DNA from: CAMDHY01 sp046156265
GTDB lineage: Bacteria > Pseudomonadota > Alphaproteobacteria > Rhizobiales > Segnochrobactraceae
NCBI RefSeq assembly: GCF_046156265.1
Contig: NZ_JAWDIR010000011.1
Location: 124,001-188,000, forward strand
Length of the DNA stretch: 64,000 bases
Direction: 5' to 3'
Position 1 is the first letter of the stretch; each line of letters begins with the position of its first letter. Below the pieces are notes generated by a model. The model did no database searches, had not been told where the DNA came from, and saw nothing but the letters and a program-made list of their open reading frames with translations. Position numbers and translations under genes: made by a program. Positions 26,870 through 36,078 of the stretch are shown here, one piece after another.

Positions 26870-27706
26870 ATGACTGACAGGCCGGACCCTCTCGACGACG
26901 GCAACCGCTTCGGCGCGTTCCTGCGCGACCGCCGTCAGCGGCTGGATGCGGCCGCCCTCGGATTTGGCGGCCGCCGGCGGACTCCGGGTCTTCGGCGCGA
27001 GGAAGTCGCGCAGCGCGCCCACATCAGCACGACCTGGTACACTTGGCTCGAGCAGGGCCGCGGCGGCGCCCCGTCGCCGCGCGTGCTCGACAGCCTCGCC
27101 GAAGCGCTGATGATGACCGAGGCGGAGCGGGAGCATCTGTTCCTGGTCGCCATCGGGCGCCCGCCGAAGGCCCATGCACCGGGGCGCGAGGGCATCTCGC
27201 CGCGGTTGCAGCGGCTACTCGACGCCATGACGATGATCCCGGCGACGGTGGCGACGTCCGCCTGGGACATCGTCGCCTGGAACCGCGCGGCGACGCTCAC
27301 GCTCACCGACTACGAGGCGCTGCCGCCCGGCGAGCGGAACATCCTCCGTCGGATGTTCCTCGACCCGGCGACACGTGCGGCGCAGAGCGACTGGGAGAGC
27401 GTCGCCCGCTTCCTGGTCGCGACCTTCCGGGCGGAAACGGCGCGCGCGGGCGAGACCGAGCGGTCGGCGGCGCTCCTCGCCGAACTCAACGCGAGGAGCG
27501 CCGAGTTCGCCCGCCTGTGGACGGACAACGACGTCCGCACGACGGGGGAGGGGGCGAAGACGATCCGGCACGCCAAGGTCGGCGAGATCACCTTCGAGTT
27601 CTCCTCCTTCGCCATCGACGGCCGGCCGGACCTCAAGCTGATGGTCTACAATCCCGCCGAGGCGGTGGACGCGGAGAAGATGCGCCGGCTGTGTGGCGGC
27701 TCCTGA
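26870..27706 (+). CDS. MmyB-like helix-turn-helix regulator (278 aa)
   Basis: XRE-type regulator: N-terminal HTH including RRTPGLRREEVAQRAHIST and TWYTWLEQGRG, then a ligand-binding domain with the family segments ATVATSAWDIVAWNRAA and NILRRMFLDP. Such proteins usually repress a divergent oxidoreductase, here the epimerase. The ATG at 26870 has no ribosome binding site and a TATAAT string overlaps it (26866-26871), so a leaderless or unusual start is possible. An A/T-rich stretch at 26840-26870 is the likely operator zone. Confidence 0.88.
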   Translation: MTDRPDPLDDGNRFGAFLRDRRQRLDAAALGFGGRRRTPGLRREEVAQRAHISTTWYTWLEQGRGGAPSPRVLDSLAEALMMTEAEREHLFLVAIGRPPKAHAPGREGISPRLQRLLDAMTMIPATVATSAWDIVAWNRAATLTLTDYEALPPGERNILRRMFLDPATRAAQSDWESVARFLVATFRAETARAGETERSAALLAELNARSAEFARLWTDNDVRTTGEGAKTIRHAKVGEITFEFSSFAIDGRPDLKLMVYNPAEAVDAEKMRRLCGGS

Positions 27707-27838
27707 CAGCGTCCCCGCGACAGGGCCGGCCGGAGGATTGCTGCCTTGTCCGCGGCGCCGATCCGCCTGCAAAACCGGCCGACCGGATAGCCATGCGCTC
27801 TTGACGGGCGCCGGCGCGTCCGCGACAGCATCGCGGCA

Positions 27839-28159
27839 ATGGAGAGACACCTCAGACTGATCGAAGACCTCGCGACGACCGGTGCAGGGACGATGAAGTG
27901 TCACGGCAGCTCGATGCTGCCCATTCTGGAAAATCCGTCGACCTGCACCTATGAGCGTCAGGACGCCTATGCCGTCGGCGACATCGTCTTCTGCAAGGTG
28001 AACGGCCGCTTCATCGACGCTCACAAGATCGTCAAGGTCGGAGCGGACGGGCGCTATCTCATCGCCAACAACCGCGGCCACGAGAACGGCTGGACGCGCA
28101 CCGTCTACGGCCGGGTCGTCGAGGCGGCAGGTGCATCCGGCATCCGGCACTTCCGCTAG
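27839..28159 (+). CDS. Small S24/S26 peptidase-fold protein (106 aa)
   Basis: Resembles the catalytic domain of signal peptidase/LexA-type peptidases with no DNA-binding domain or membrane helix. The Ser nucleophile region is KCHGSSMLPIL (about residues 20-30, S-M-x-P pattern), followed by YAVGDIVFCKV and HKIVKVGADGRYLIANN, where the Lys may be the general base. Proteins of this size occur beside phage genes and in bacteria as stand-alone S24 members of unknown role. No phage genes flank it here. Confidence 0.75.
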   Translation: MERHLRLIEDLATTGAGTMKCHGSSMLPILENPSTCTYERQDAYAVGDIVFCKVNGRFIDAHKIVKVGADGRYLIANNRGHENGWTRTVYGRVVEAAGASGIRHFR

Positions 28160-28269
28160 CAGCCGTCTGAGCCACCGAACGCAGAAACGCCGACCCAGGC
28201 TGCCTGCGCAGCGTGGATCGGCGCTCGTGGACGCATCCGTGACGAAGCCGGCTGGCGGCCCCGATGGCC

Positions 28270-29673
28270 TCAGAGCATGAAGTCGAGCCGCGTCAGGTCG
28301 GCGTCGTTGCCGATCTCGATGACAAAATCCGCCTTGCCGTCGCCGTCGACATCGCCGCGGACCAGACCCTCGAAATAGCGAAGCTCGCCGGCTTCCGAGG
28401 AGAACTTCGCCGAGCCGATGAAGTCGAAGGCGTCGTTGTCGACGGTGTTGATGTTCGCATCGATCCTGCTGAGGTCGATTTCGTCGATCCCTGTCTCGAA
28501 GTCGCGGATCAGGTCGTAGCCGGCGCTGGTGCTGGCCTCCGCGATGTTGCGGAACACGAACAGGTCGTTTCCTTCTCCGCCCGTGAGAACGTCCGGACCC
28601 CGGGCGCCGCGGAGGACGTCATCGCCGTCACCGCCGAACAGGCGGTCCTCACCACCACCGCCGACGAGCTTGTCGTCGCCGACGCCGCCGCGCAGATGAT
28701 CGTCGCCGGTGCCGGTCTTCACCGTATCGTCGCCGCTGCCGGTGGTGATGCGGAACTCTTCCACGCCCTCGAACCCGACGGAACTGCCGACCAGATCAGC
28801 GATGTTTCCGACATAACCCGTCGTGCCGTTGCCGCCGGTGACACCGCCGGTCACGGCGGTCGTCATCGCCGAATAGTCGACGACCAGGCGGTCGTTGCCT
28901 TCGCCCGCATCGACGGTGTCGGCCCCGCCAGAGAGAAAGATGCGATCCGCGCCGCCGCCGGAGACGATCGTGTCGGCCCCCACGCCGGCATGGATGAAGT
29001 CGACGCCGCCGCCGGTCGTCACCGTGTTGGTGCCGTCGCCCGCCTTGACGATGTTGCCGCCATCGAGCGCGGTGATCGTATCGGCATTGGCGCCGCCGAT
29101 GATCTTGTTGGCGCCCTGGCCCGCCGTCACGGTGGAAGCGCCGGAGCCGGTCTTGATGATGTCGTCGCCGTCACCGGTGGTGATGGTGTCGGCACCGTCG
29201 CCGGTCATGATCTTGAAGCTCTCGAAGGTGCCGTCGGTGATCGTCACCGACCGTCCGGCGCCGCCGGCCTCCGTGAAGTTGGAGGTGCTGTCACCGGTGA
29301 CGGCGTTGGTGGCGCCGCGGTAGTCGACGATCAGGCGGTCCTCGCCGGCACCACCATCGACGGCGTCGATGCCATCGGTGACGGTGATGCGGTTGTCGCC
29401 GTCGTTGCCGACGATGCCGTTGCCGTCGCTGGCGTCCAGCACGTCGATCGGTGCCGTGCCCGAAAGCGTCACGGTGGCGATGCCGATGCCGAGATTGAGG
29501 ACGATGCCGGTCGAGCCGGCGCCGCCGGTGATCGTCATGCCGCTGAACGAGACGGTCGCCGTCTCGTTGCTGTAGCCGGCCTCCAGTTCGATCGTGTCAC
29601 CGGGTCCGGCCGACTGCATGGCAGCGGCGATCGAGGGGAAGTCGGAATTCGGTCCGACAGTGCGTACGGCCAT
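28270..29673 (-). CDS. RTX calcium-binding secreted protein (467 aa)
   Basis: Likely exported by a type I system and folded by calcium outside the cell. The N-terminal 60 residues (SDFPSIAAAMQSAGPGDTIE) look like the start of a parallel beta-helix. Between about 110 and 370 are many nonapeptide-like repeats; the classical ones are GDDHLRGGVGDDKLVGG and FGGDGDDVLRG (about 320-360). The C-terminal 90 residues (DFETGIDEIDLSRID onward) resemble the M10-type C-terminal secretion module. No secretion ABC genes are nearby. GGAG precedes ATG 29673. Confidence 0.88.
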   Translation of the reverse strand: MAVRTVGPNSDFPSIAAAMQSAGPGDTIELEAGYSNETATVSFSGMTITGGAGSTGIVLNLGIGIATVTLSGTAPIDVLDASDGNGIVGNDGDNRITVTDGIDAVDGGAGEDRLIVDYRGATNAVTGDSTSNFTEAGGAGRSVTITDGTFESFKIMTGDGADTITTGDGDDIIKTGSGASTVTAGQGANKIIGGANADTITALDGGNIVKAGDGTNTVTTGGGVDFIHAGVGADTIVSGGGADRIFLSGGADTVDAGEGNDRLVVDYSAMTTAVTGGVTGGNGTTGYVGNIADLVGSSVGFEGVEEFRITTGSGDDTVKTGTGDDHLRGGVGDDKLVGGGGEDRLFGGDGDDVLRGARGPDVLTGGEGNDLFVFRNIAEASTSAGYDLIRDFETGIDEIDLSRIDANINTVDNDAFDFIGSAKFSSEAGELRYFEGLVRGDVDGDGKADFVIEIGNDADLTRLDFML

Positions 29674-30039
29674 AACAGGCTCCAGTCGTTCTTGTAATTT
29701 TTATGCTCGGAGGTCAGATGACCGGCGAAGGTGCATTTGCCGGGATTTCCGCACGCTTTAGTGTTCGCGGATCGGCACCCGACATACTAACATATCGACG
29801 CTAGTTTTTGTTCCATAAATACATGAATAACATGAAAATCGACTACCGTCGGTGCGACGGTAATTACAAGACACGAACCACGTCTGCGACGAATTGGCGG
29901 AATAATTTCGGAGGCGCAGACAGGCTGCGCGCGTCGTCCGGCCGGTTCGACCGGACGGGGACGACGCGGATGGACCAGACGGGGGGACCAGGATGCAAGG
30001 GCCGGCGCGACCGGACGCGGACGCGGCAGAAGGGGGCCG
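29674..30039. other. Intergenic interval with A/T-rich patch
   Basis: About 365 bases upstream of the RTX gene and downstream of the yihY-like gene (both minus). It includes an A/T-rich zone (29785-29880), unusual for this genome and a good candidate for the RTX promoter, with a hairpin at 29844-29862. No coding frame is credible. Confidence 0.5.
29844..29862 (-). terminator. Possible terminator hairpin
   Basis: An 8-bp perfect stem TACCGTCG/CGACGGTA with a three-base loop, followed on the minus strand by a short T-rich stretch (ATTTTC). It could end the yihY-like transcript, though it is about 180 bases from that stop codon, or act within the RTX leader. Confidence 0.35.
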
Positions 30040-31092
30040 CTACCGCCCGAACTTCGCCGGACCGATCGTGTCGGCAACGACGGCGCCACGGCGGCCGAGC
30101 GGCTTCTCCGGACCGGTGGTGGTGTCGCGGGCCGTCTGCCGCTCCGCCTCGGCGTTGACCTCGCCGCCGAAGAGCACGACGAACACCGACAGCCACAGCC
30201 AGATCATGAAGGCGATGACGGTGGCGAGCGAGCCATAGGTCTCGGTGAAGTTGGCGAGCGACGACAGATACCAGGAGAACGCCGCCGAGGTCGCCACCCA
30301 TCCCAGCGCCGCCACGACACTGCCGATGGTGATCCAGCGCCAGCGCGCCTCGCGGCGGCTCGGTCCGTAGCGATAGAGCAGGCTCAGCGCCGCGAGCAGG
30401 ATGACGAGCAGCACCGGCCAGCGGACGATCTGCAGCGTCCGCTCGGCGGTGGTGGCGACACCGAACGTGCCGAGCACCAGCGGCAGCACGACGAGCGAGC
30501 CGACCGCCAGCGCCGTCAGGACGATGGCGCCGAGCGTGAACATCAGCGTCTGCAGGTTGAAGGCGACGATCGAGCGCTTCTCGCGTTCGCCATAGACGAC
30601 GCCCAGCGCCTCGAACATCGCCTTCATCGCGGCGTTGGCGCTCCACAGCGCCACCAGAAGGCTGACGATGAAGGTGAGCCCGAGGGTCGAGCCGCTCTTG
30701 GCGGCGACGCGGGCCGCCTGGTCGCCGACGATCTCGACGCCGGCCGGCGGCAGGAAGAAGGAGAGCGTCTCAAGGTGCTGCGAGATCGTCGCGGTGTCGG
30801 CGAACAGTCCGTAGAGCGACACCAGCGCGGCAATCGCCGGGAAGGTCGCGAGCAGCGTGAAGAAGGCGACGCCGGCGGCCACCGACAGCAGCCGGTCGTT
30901 GATCACCGCCTCGACGGTGCGCCATGCCACGTCGAGCCAGCCGCGAAAGGGAATGTGATGGGGCGTGGCGGCGCCGCGACCGCGCGCCGGCTCGTCGGCC
31001 GCCGACAGGGGCGCGGTGTCCTTGCCCTCGATGCACGGCGGCGGCGCCTGGATGGACGCGGCCGTCCCGGCGTGCTTCTCCCCCTCGGCCAT
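30040..31092 (-). CDS. YihY/BrkB family inner-membrane protein (350 aa)
   Basis: Polytopic protein of the YihY family (once called RNase BN), role uncertain. After a hydrophilic 60-residue N-terminus come six or so hydrophobic segments, including LLSVAAGVAFFTLLATFPAI, LGLTFIVSLLVALWSANAAM and VIAFMIWLWLSVFVVLFGGE; the last with NAEAER is the family signature. ATG 31092 has GGGGAG upstream. Stand-alone gene. Confidence 0.88.
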   Translation of the reverse strand: MAEGEKHAGTAASIQAPPPCIEGKDTAPLSAADEPARGRGAATPHHIPFRGWLDVAWRTVEAVINDRLLSVAAGVAFFTLLATFPAIAALVSLYGLFADTATISQHLETLSFFLPPAGVEIVGDQAARVAAKSGSTLGLTFIVSLLVALWSANAAMKAMFEALGVVYGEREKRSIVAFNLQTLMFTLGAIVLTALAVGSLVVLPLVLGTFGVATTAERTLQIVRWPVLLVILLAALSLLYRYGPSRREARWRWITIGSVVAALGWVATSAAFSWYLSSLANFTETYGSLATVIAFMIWLWLSVFVVLFGGEVNAEAERQTARDTTTGPEKPLGRRGAVVADTIGPAKFGR

Positions 31093-31263
31093 CGTCGCTC
31101 CCCGCCGCACGCTCGGCCCCACTTCCGTTCATCCGCGATCGTGCGTCAACGGCCGTCCCGCCGGTTCGTTCCCGTCTCGCCGTGCCGCTGCCGGTGATTG
31201 CGCATTGACGCGCCCCGGTGCAACGGCTTGAGTGTCGCCGGGGTGATTATGGGGAATTTCACA

Positions 31264-32433
31264 ATGTCGGATGCTGCTGCAGCCGGCGCCGGGCTCTTGT
31301 CCGGCGTGACGGTCGTCGATCTTTCGCGCGTGCTCGCCGGGCCGTTCTGCACCATGACGCTCGCCAATCTCGGCGCCCGCGTCATCAAGGTCGAGATCCC
31401 GGGAACGGGCGACGACAGCCGCGCCTTCGGGCCGTTCGCCAATGGCAAGTCGCTCTATTTCTCCTCGATCAACTGCAACAAGGAGAGCATCGCGCTCAAC
31501 CTGAAGGCACCCGAGGACCGGGCGATCTTCGAGCAGCTGCTCGCCAAGGCCGACGTGCTGGTCGAGAACTATCGGCCCGGCACGATGGAGAAGCTCGGCT
31601 ACGGCTGGGAGACGCTGCACGCCCGCTTCCCGCACCTGATCTACGGTGCGGCTTCCGGCTTCGGCGACAGCGGCCCGATCTCCAAGCGCGCCGCCTACGA
31701 CATGGTCGTCCAGGGCATGGGCGGCATCATGAGCATGACCGGCTATCCCGGCCAGCCGGCCGCCCGCGTCGGCATCTCGATCGGCGACATCACCGCCGGC
31801 CTCTACCTGACGATCGGGCTCAACGCCGCCCTCTATCGCCGCTCCGTCACCGGCGTCGGCGACAAGATCGACATCGCCATGCTCGACTGCCAGGTGGCGA
31901 TCCTGGAGGATTCCGTCACCGTCTACGCCAAGACCGGCGAGATCCCCGGGCCGCTCGGCACCCGCCATCCCTCGATCGCGCCCTTCCAGGCCTTCGAGGC
32001 GAAGGACGGCCACGTCATCATCGCCGCCGGCAACGACCACCTGTTCGGCCTGATGGCGCAGGCGCTCGCCCGGCCCGACCTCGCCACCGACGCCCGCTTC
32101 GCCTCGAACGAGCTCCGCCACGAGAACGTCGACGCGCTGCAGGCCGAGATCGAGAAGACCCTGAAGACCGGCCCGGTGACGACCTGGCTCGACGCACTGA
32201 ACGGCAAGGGCGTCCCGTGCGCGCCGATCAACGACGTGCCGCACATGATGGCCGAGCCGCAGGTGGCGGCACGCAACATGATCGTCACCGTCGCCGATCC
32301 TGTGGCGGGCGAGATCAAGGTCGCCGGCAACCCGATCAAGGTCGTCGGCCACGCCGACGCACCGACGTTCCGCCCGCCGCCCGAGCTCGATGGCGACCGG
32401 GCGGAAATCCTCGCCTTCGCGGCGGTGAAGTAA
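31264..32433 (+). CDS. CaiB/BaiF family CoA-transferase (389 aa)
   Basis: Family III CoA-transferase moving CoA between carboxylic acids. Start segment GVTVVDLSRVLAGPFCTMTLANLGA (residues about 12-36, Asp and Arg conserved), VENYRPGTMEKLG at about 100, and the Asp-containing YDMVVQGMGGIMSMTG near 148 are all family features. Start chosen at ATG 31264 with GGGG nine bases upstream; ATG 31249 is possible. The next gene starts on the last base of the TAA stop, so the two enzymes are translationally coupled and probably serve one pathway; succinate or a methylmalonate-type acid is a reasonable inference. Confidence 0.92.
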   Translation: MSDAAAAGAGLLSGVTVVDLSRVLAGPFCTMTLANLGARVIKVEIPGTGDDSRAFGPFANGKSLYFSSINCNKESIALNLKAPEDRAIFEQLLAKADVLVENYRPGTMEKLGYGWETLHARFPHLIYGAASGFGDSGPISKRAAYDMVVQGMGGIMSMTGYPGQPAARVGISIGDITAGLYLTIGLNAALYRRSVTGVGDKIDIAMLDCQVAILEDSVTVYAKTGEIPGPLGTRHPSIAPFQAFEAKDGHVIIAAGNDHLFGLMAQALARPDLATDARFASNELRHENVDALQAEIEKTLKTGPVTTWLDALNGKGVPCAPINDVPHMMAEPQVAARNMIVTVADPVAGEIKVAGNPIKVVGHADAPTFRPPPELDGDRAEILAFAAVK

Positions 32434-33257
32434 TGACCGACGCCCCCGCCACCCCCGCCGCCGCGGCCGCTCCCGCTCCGCCGATCGTCACCTCCGAGGT
32501 GCGCGGCCGCGTCGGCATCGTCACGCTCAACCACGTCGCCCACCGCAACGCGCTGAGCGCGGCGCTGGTGAACGGCCTGATCGACGCCATCGCCGGCTTC
32601 GAGAAGCAGAAGCTGATGGCGGTGGTGCTGCGCGCCGCCCCCGGTATGTCTGTCTGGTCGGCCGGCCACGACATCAAGGAGCTGCCGCGCGGCGACGCCG
32701 ACCCGCTCGGCTATTCCGACCCGCTCGAGCGGGTGCTGCGCGCCATCCGCCACTATCCCGGCGCCGTCATCGCCATGGTGCACGGCACGGTGTGGGGCGG
32801 CGCCTTCGATCTCGTCGCCTCCTGCGACATGATCATCGCCGACGAGACCTCGGGCTTCGCCATCACGCCGGTGAACCTCGGCCTGCCCTACAACACCACC
32901 GGCCTCCTGCACTTCGTCGACCGGCTGCCGATGAACCTCGTCCGCGAGATGTTCTTCACCGCCGCGCCGGTGAAGGCCGAGGACGCGGCGCGCTGGGGCA
33001 TCGTCAACCACCTCGTGCCCTCCGCCGACCTCGAGACGTTCACGCTGGCGCTCGCAGACGGCATCACCAAGAAGGCGCCGCTGGCGCTGGCGGTGATCAA
33101 GGAACAGCTGCGCATCATCTCCGACGACCGCCCGATCGCCGCCCAGACCTTCGAGCGCATCCAGGACATGCGCCGCGTCGTCTACGAGAGCAAAGACTAC
33201 GAAGAGGGCATCAACGCCTTCTTCGCGAAGCGCAAGCCGGTGTTCAAGGGGGAGTAG
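32433..33257 (+). CDS. scpB: Methylmalonyl-CoA decarboxylase-like crotonase (274 aa)
   Basis: Enoyl-CoA-hydratase fold closest in motif pattern to E. coli YgfG/ScpB, which decarboxylates methylmalonyl-CoA to propionyl-CoA. Shared landmarks are SAGHDIKELP, MVHGTVWGGAFDL, TPVNLGLPYN and the end ERIQDMRRVVYESKDYEEG. An extra Ala/Pro-rich 25-residue N-terminus is present. With the upstream CoA-transferase this resembles the scpB-scpC part of the E. coli succinate-to-propionate set. It converges on a TetR gene, overlapping it by 14 bases. Confidence 0.88.
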   Translation: MTDAPATPAAAAAPAPPIVTSEVRGRVGIVTLNHVAHRNALSAALVNGLIDAIAGFEKQKLMAVVLRAAPGMSVWSAGHDIKELPRGDADPLGYSDPLERVLRAIRHYPGAVIAMVHGTVWGGAFDLVASCDMIIADETSGFAITPVNLGLPYNTTGLLHFVDRLPMNLVREMFFTAAPVKAEDAARWGIVNHLVPSADLETFTLALADGITKKAPLALAVIKEQLRIISDDRPIAAQTFERIQDMRRVVYESKDYEEGINAFFAKRKPVFKGE

Positions 33258-33876
33258 TCCCTCCGCATTCACCTCCGGCCGGGCGCGCCGGCCAGCCCGC
33301 CATCGCGGTCTCCGCGATGGCCATGAGCTCCGCCTCGCTCGCGCCGTCGCGGGCGTGCACCGACATCCCCTGCAGCACGGCCGTGTAGAAGGCGGCGAGG
33401 CGGGCGGGGTCGACGTCGGGGGCCACATCGCCCTCGCGCTGGCCGCGGGCGATGCGGGCGGCGAGGGCGTCGGTGCCGGCGCGGCGGCGCTCGGCCAGCA
33501 CCGTGCGCACCGCCGCGCTCTCGGGCGTGCCCACCACCTGCGACAGCACGATCAGGCACCCGCGCGGAAAACCCTCTCGGGCGTAGACGCGGGCGTTGTG
33601 GCGCAGCGTGGCGGCGATCGCCTCGCGCGCCGTCGGCGCCTCTTCGAGCAGCCTGTCGAGCGGCGCCCCCTCCTGCCGCTCGTAGAGGGCGAGCGCCTCG
33701 GCAAACAGCGCTTCCTTGTTGCCGAAGGCGGCATAGAGGCTCGGGCGGTTGATGTGCATCGCGGCCGTCAGGTCGGCGAGCGACGCGCCCTCGTAGCCGT
33801 GCGTCCAGAACACGCGCAGCGCCGCGGCAAGCGCGGCGTCGCGGTCGAAGCCGCGCGGACGGCCGGGGGCGGGCAC
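33244..33876 (-). CDS. TetR family regulator (210 aa)
   Basis: N-terminal HTH with RDAALAAALRVFWTHGYEGAS, LADLTAAMHINRPSLYAAFG and NKEALFAEAL; the C-terminal half has GFPRGCLIVLSQV typical of the YcdC/AcrR-like subgroup. It is divergent from an SDR gene, and the intergenic region has paired inverted motifs likely to be its operators. Its 3' end overlaps the convergent scpB-like gene. Confidence 0.92.
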   Translation of the reverse strand: MPAPGRPRGFDRDAALAAALRVFWTHGYEGASLADLTAAMHINRPSLYAAFGNKEALFAEALALYERQEGAPLDRLLEEAPTAREAIAATLRHNARVYAREGFPRGCLIVLSQVVGTPESAAVRTVLAERRRAGTDALAARIARGQREGDVAPDVDPARLAAFYTAVLQGMSVHARDGASEAELMAIAETAMAGWPARPAGGECGGTTPP

Positions 33877-33888
33877 GGGCCTCTCCTC

Positions 33889-33962
33889 TTCTGTACCGAT
33901 CGATAAATAACCGATTGACCCGCGCCCGCAATGGCCTCAGTTTCTTACCATTCGGTACAGAA
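33889..33962. promoter_or_regulatory. Paired operator motifs between tetR and the SDR gene
   Basis: TTCTGTACCGA (33889-33899) and its exact inverse TCGGTACAGAA (33952-33962) flank the shared promoter region. Each is also half of a looser TACC-N4-GGTA type palindrome (33894-33905 and 33947-33958). This fits autoregulation and control of the divergent SDR by the TetR protein. Confidence 0.65.
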
Positions 33963-33973
33963 CGGAGGATGCG

Positions 33974-34714
33974 ATGCGGGATCTCGAGGGCAGTGCGGCG
34001 CTGGTGACGGGCGGCAGCCGCGGCATCGGCGCCGCGGTGGCGTGCACGCTCGCGGCGCGCGGGGCGTTGGTGGCGATCACCTACCGATCCGATGAGGCCG
34101 CGGCCGACGCGGTGGTCGCCGACCTGCGGGGGCAGGGGGTGAACGCGGTGGCGATCCAGGCCGACCACGCCGACCCGCAGAGCGCCGAGGCCGCCGTCGC
34201 AGCGTCGCTCGCCCGCTTCGGCCGCCTCGACATCCTCGTCAACAACGCCGGCGTCTTCCCCTACGGCCCGATCGGGGAGATGGCCGACGTGGACATCGAG
34301 CGGACCCTCGCGCTCCACGCCGCCGCACCCTACCGGACGATCCGCGCCGCCCTGCCGGCGCTCCCGGAGGGCGGCCGCATCGTCTCGATCGGCTCGTCGC
34401 TCGCCGTCGCCACGCCGGCGCCGGGCGTCAGCCTCTATGCGACGAGCAAGGCGGCACTCGTCGGGCTGACGAAGTCGCTCGCCCGCGAACTCGGCCCGCG
34501 CGGCATCACGGTCAATCTCGTCAACCCCGGTTCCGTCGACACCGCCATGAACCCGGCCGACGGCCCGCAGGCCGACGCCGAGCGCGCCCTCATCCCGCTC
34601 GGCCGCTACGCCCGCCCCGCGGAGATCGCCGAAGTCGTCGCCTTCCTCGCCAGTCCCGCCGCAAGCTACGTCAACGGCGCCGTCATCGCCGTCGACGGCG
34701 GGGCCACGGCCTGA
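33974..34714 (+). CDS. Short-chain dehydrogenase/reductase (246 aa)
   Basis: Classical SDR: cofactor motif VTGGSRGIGAAVA (about residues 11-23), NNAG in LDILVNNAGVFP, catalytic Ser in IGSSLAV and YATSKAALVGL with Tyr and Lys (about 155-159). The Arg in TYRSDEAA after the second strand suggests NADPH. Substrate unknown. GGAGG lies five bases before ATG 33974. It is divergent from and probably controlled by the TetR gene. Confidence 0.93.
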   Translation: MRDLEGSAALVTGGSRGIGAAVACTLAARGALVAITYRSDEAAADAVVADLRGQGVNAVAIQADHADPQSAEAAVAASLARFGRLDILVNNAGVFPYGPIGEMADVDIERTLALHAAAPYRTIRAALPALPEGGRIVSIGSSLAVATPAPGVSLYATSKAALVGLTKSLARELGPRGITVNLVNPGSVDTAMNPADGPQADAERALIPLGRYARPAEIAEVVAFLASPAASYVNGAVIAVDGGATA

Positions 34715-34854
34715 GGCGGGGCGTCCCCGGGAAAGGCGCGTCCGCCGGTTGCAACCATCACTGTGGCCCGCCTGCACTAGACGCGCCGCGCCACCTGGGG
34801 CAATTCCCCGCCGTCTGCTCCATTCCCGGAGCCTCGAGGCAGAAGGAGACGGCC

Positions 34855-34893
34855 ATGTCCGCTCGTTTCGCCCGCAAGGGCCAGAGCTCTTAA
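34855..34893 (+). CDS. Possible 12-residue leader peptide upstream of rtcB2-prfH
   Basis: ATG 34855 has a good AAGGAG site (34843-34848) six bases upstream, better than that of the rtcB gene itself, and encodes MSARFARKGQSS before TAA at 34891. Such a minimal ORF with an excellent ribosome site and no room for a functional protein suggests a translational leader. Two mutually exclusive pairings surround its stop: GGGC (34878-34881) with GCCC (34894-34897), and CATCGG (34897-34902) with CCGATG (34913-34918). Regulatory function is an inference. Confidence 0.4.
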   Translation: MSARFARKGQSS

Positions 34894-34971
34894 GCCCATC
34901 GGCCTCTTCGGCCCGATGACCTTGTGACGCGCGCCCGCCCGAGGGCGGCGCGAGTTCGAGACTATTTCCCC

Positions 34972-36078
34972 ATGTTCAATTCGATGAGCGGCGACGCGCG
35001 CCTGCGCGTGTTCGCCTCCGCGTCCTCGTGGATCGAGGGCGCCGCCGTGCGCCAGCTCGAGCAACTGCTGGCGCGGCGCGGCGTGATCGCCGTCGCCGGC
35101 ATGCCGGACCTCCACCCCGGCCACAAGGGCCCCGTCGGCTGCGCGGTGCTGACAGAGGGCATCGTCCATCCCGACATCGTCGGCACCGACATCGGCTGCG
35201 GCATGACGGCGTGGCGGCTCGGCGGCGAACTCCGCCGGCTCCGCCTCGACAAGGCCGAGCGGGCGCTCGCGAGACTCGGCGACCGCGGCGGGCTCGATCC
35301 CGACGAGGCCGTTGCGCGGGGCATCACGCCGGCAGCGGCGGCCGCCCACGCCGACGCGCTCGGCACCGTCGGTGGCGGCAACCACTTCGTCGAGCTGCAA
35401 GCGGTGCACAGTCTCGTCGACGAGGCGGCCCGCGCGGCGGCGGGGCTGGCCGTCGGCGACCTGACGCTGCTCGTCCACTCCGGCTCGCGCGGCCTCGGGC
35501 CCGAGGTGCTGGCCCGCCACCCCTACGCCCACGGCGAGGGGCTCGCCCTCGATGCCGGCGGCCGCGCCTACCTCGCCGATCACGACGCGGCGGTGGCCTT
35601 CGCGTCCCTCAACCGCGCCGTGCTGGCCGAGCGGGCGGCGGCGCTGCTCGGCCTCGACGGCGCACCGTGGCTGGACGTGCCGCACAATCACGTCACGATG
35701 GACGGCGATCGCATCCTGCACCGCAAGGGCGCCGCCCAAGCCGATCTCGGCCTCGTGCCGGTGCCAGGCTCGCGCGGGGCGATGACCTACCTCGTGCGGC
35801 CGGACCCGACGATCGCCGGCGCGCTCGCCTCGCTCGCCCACGGGGCGGGGCGCAAGCGCGACCGCGCCTCGATGCGGGGCCGCCGCGACGAGAAGCGCGA
35901 GCGGCCGAACCCGGTCGGCAACCGCGTCATCTGCGCGGACCGCCGGCTCGCCGAGGAGGAGGCGCCGGAGGCCTACAAGCCGATCGCCGACGTCGTCGCC
36001 GACCTCGAGGCCCACGGCCTCGCCCACACCGTCGCGGTGCTGAAGCCGGTCGTCACCTTCAAGACGGCGAGGGCATGA
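34972..36078 (+). CDS. RtcB-family RNA ligase, RtcB2/PrfH-associated type (368 aa)
   Basis: Joins 2',3'-cyclic phosphate or 3'-phosphate RNA ends to 5'-OH using GTP and manganese. Metal and nucleotide residues are present: GTDIGCGMTAWRL (Cys), GTVGGGNHFVEL, LLVHSGSRGLG, VPHNHVTMDGD, and LAHGAGRKRDRASM holding the His that becomes guanylylated. At under 400 residues it is shorter than housekeeping RtcB, as in the PrfH-linked branch. The start is uncertain: ATG 34972 agrees with family starts (MFNSMSGDARLRVFAS); GTG 34924 is an alternative. prfH overlaps its stop. Confidence 0.9.
   Translation: MFNSMSGDARLRVFASASSWIEGAAVRQLEQLLARRGVIAVAGMPDLHPGHKGPVGCAVLTEGIVHPDIVGTDIGCGMTAWRLGGELRRLRLDKAERALARLGDRGGLDPDEAVARGITPAAAAAHADALGTVGGGNHFVELQAVHSLVDEAARAAAGLAVGDLTLLVHSGSRGLGPEVLARHPYAHGEGLALDAGGRAYLADHDAAVAFASLNRAVLAERAAALLGLDGAPWLDVPHNHVTMDGDRILHRKGAAQADLGLVPVPGSRGAMTYLVRPDPTIAGALASLAHGAGRKRDRASMRGRRDEKRERPNPVGNRVICADRRLAEEEAPEAYKPIADVVADLEAHGLAHTVAVLKPVVTFKTARA

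Noticed and set aside
28264..29697. Plus-strand frame antisense to the RTX gene
   Set aside because: Repetitive translation mirrors the RTX repeats; the minus strand gives the canonical GGxGxD motifs.
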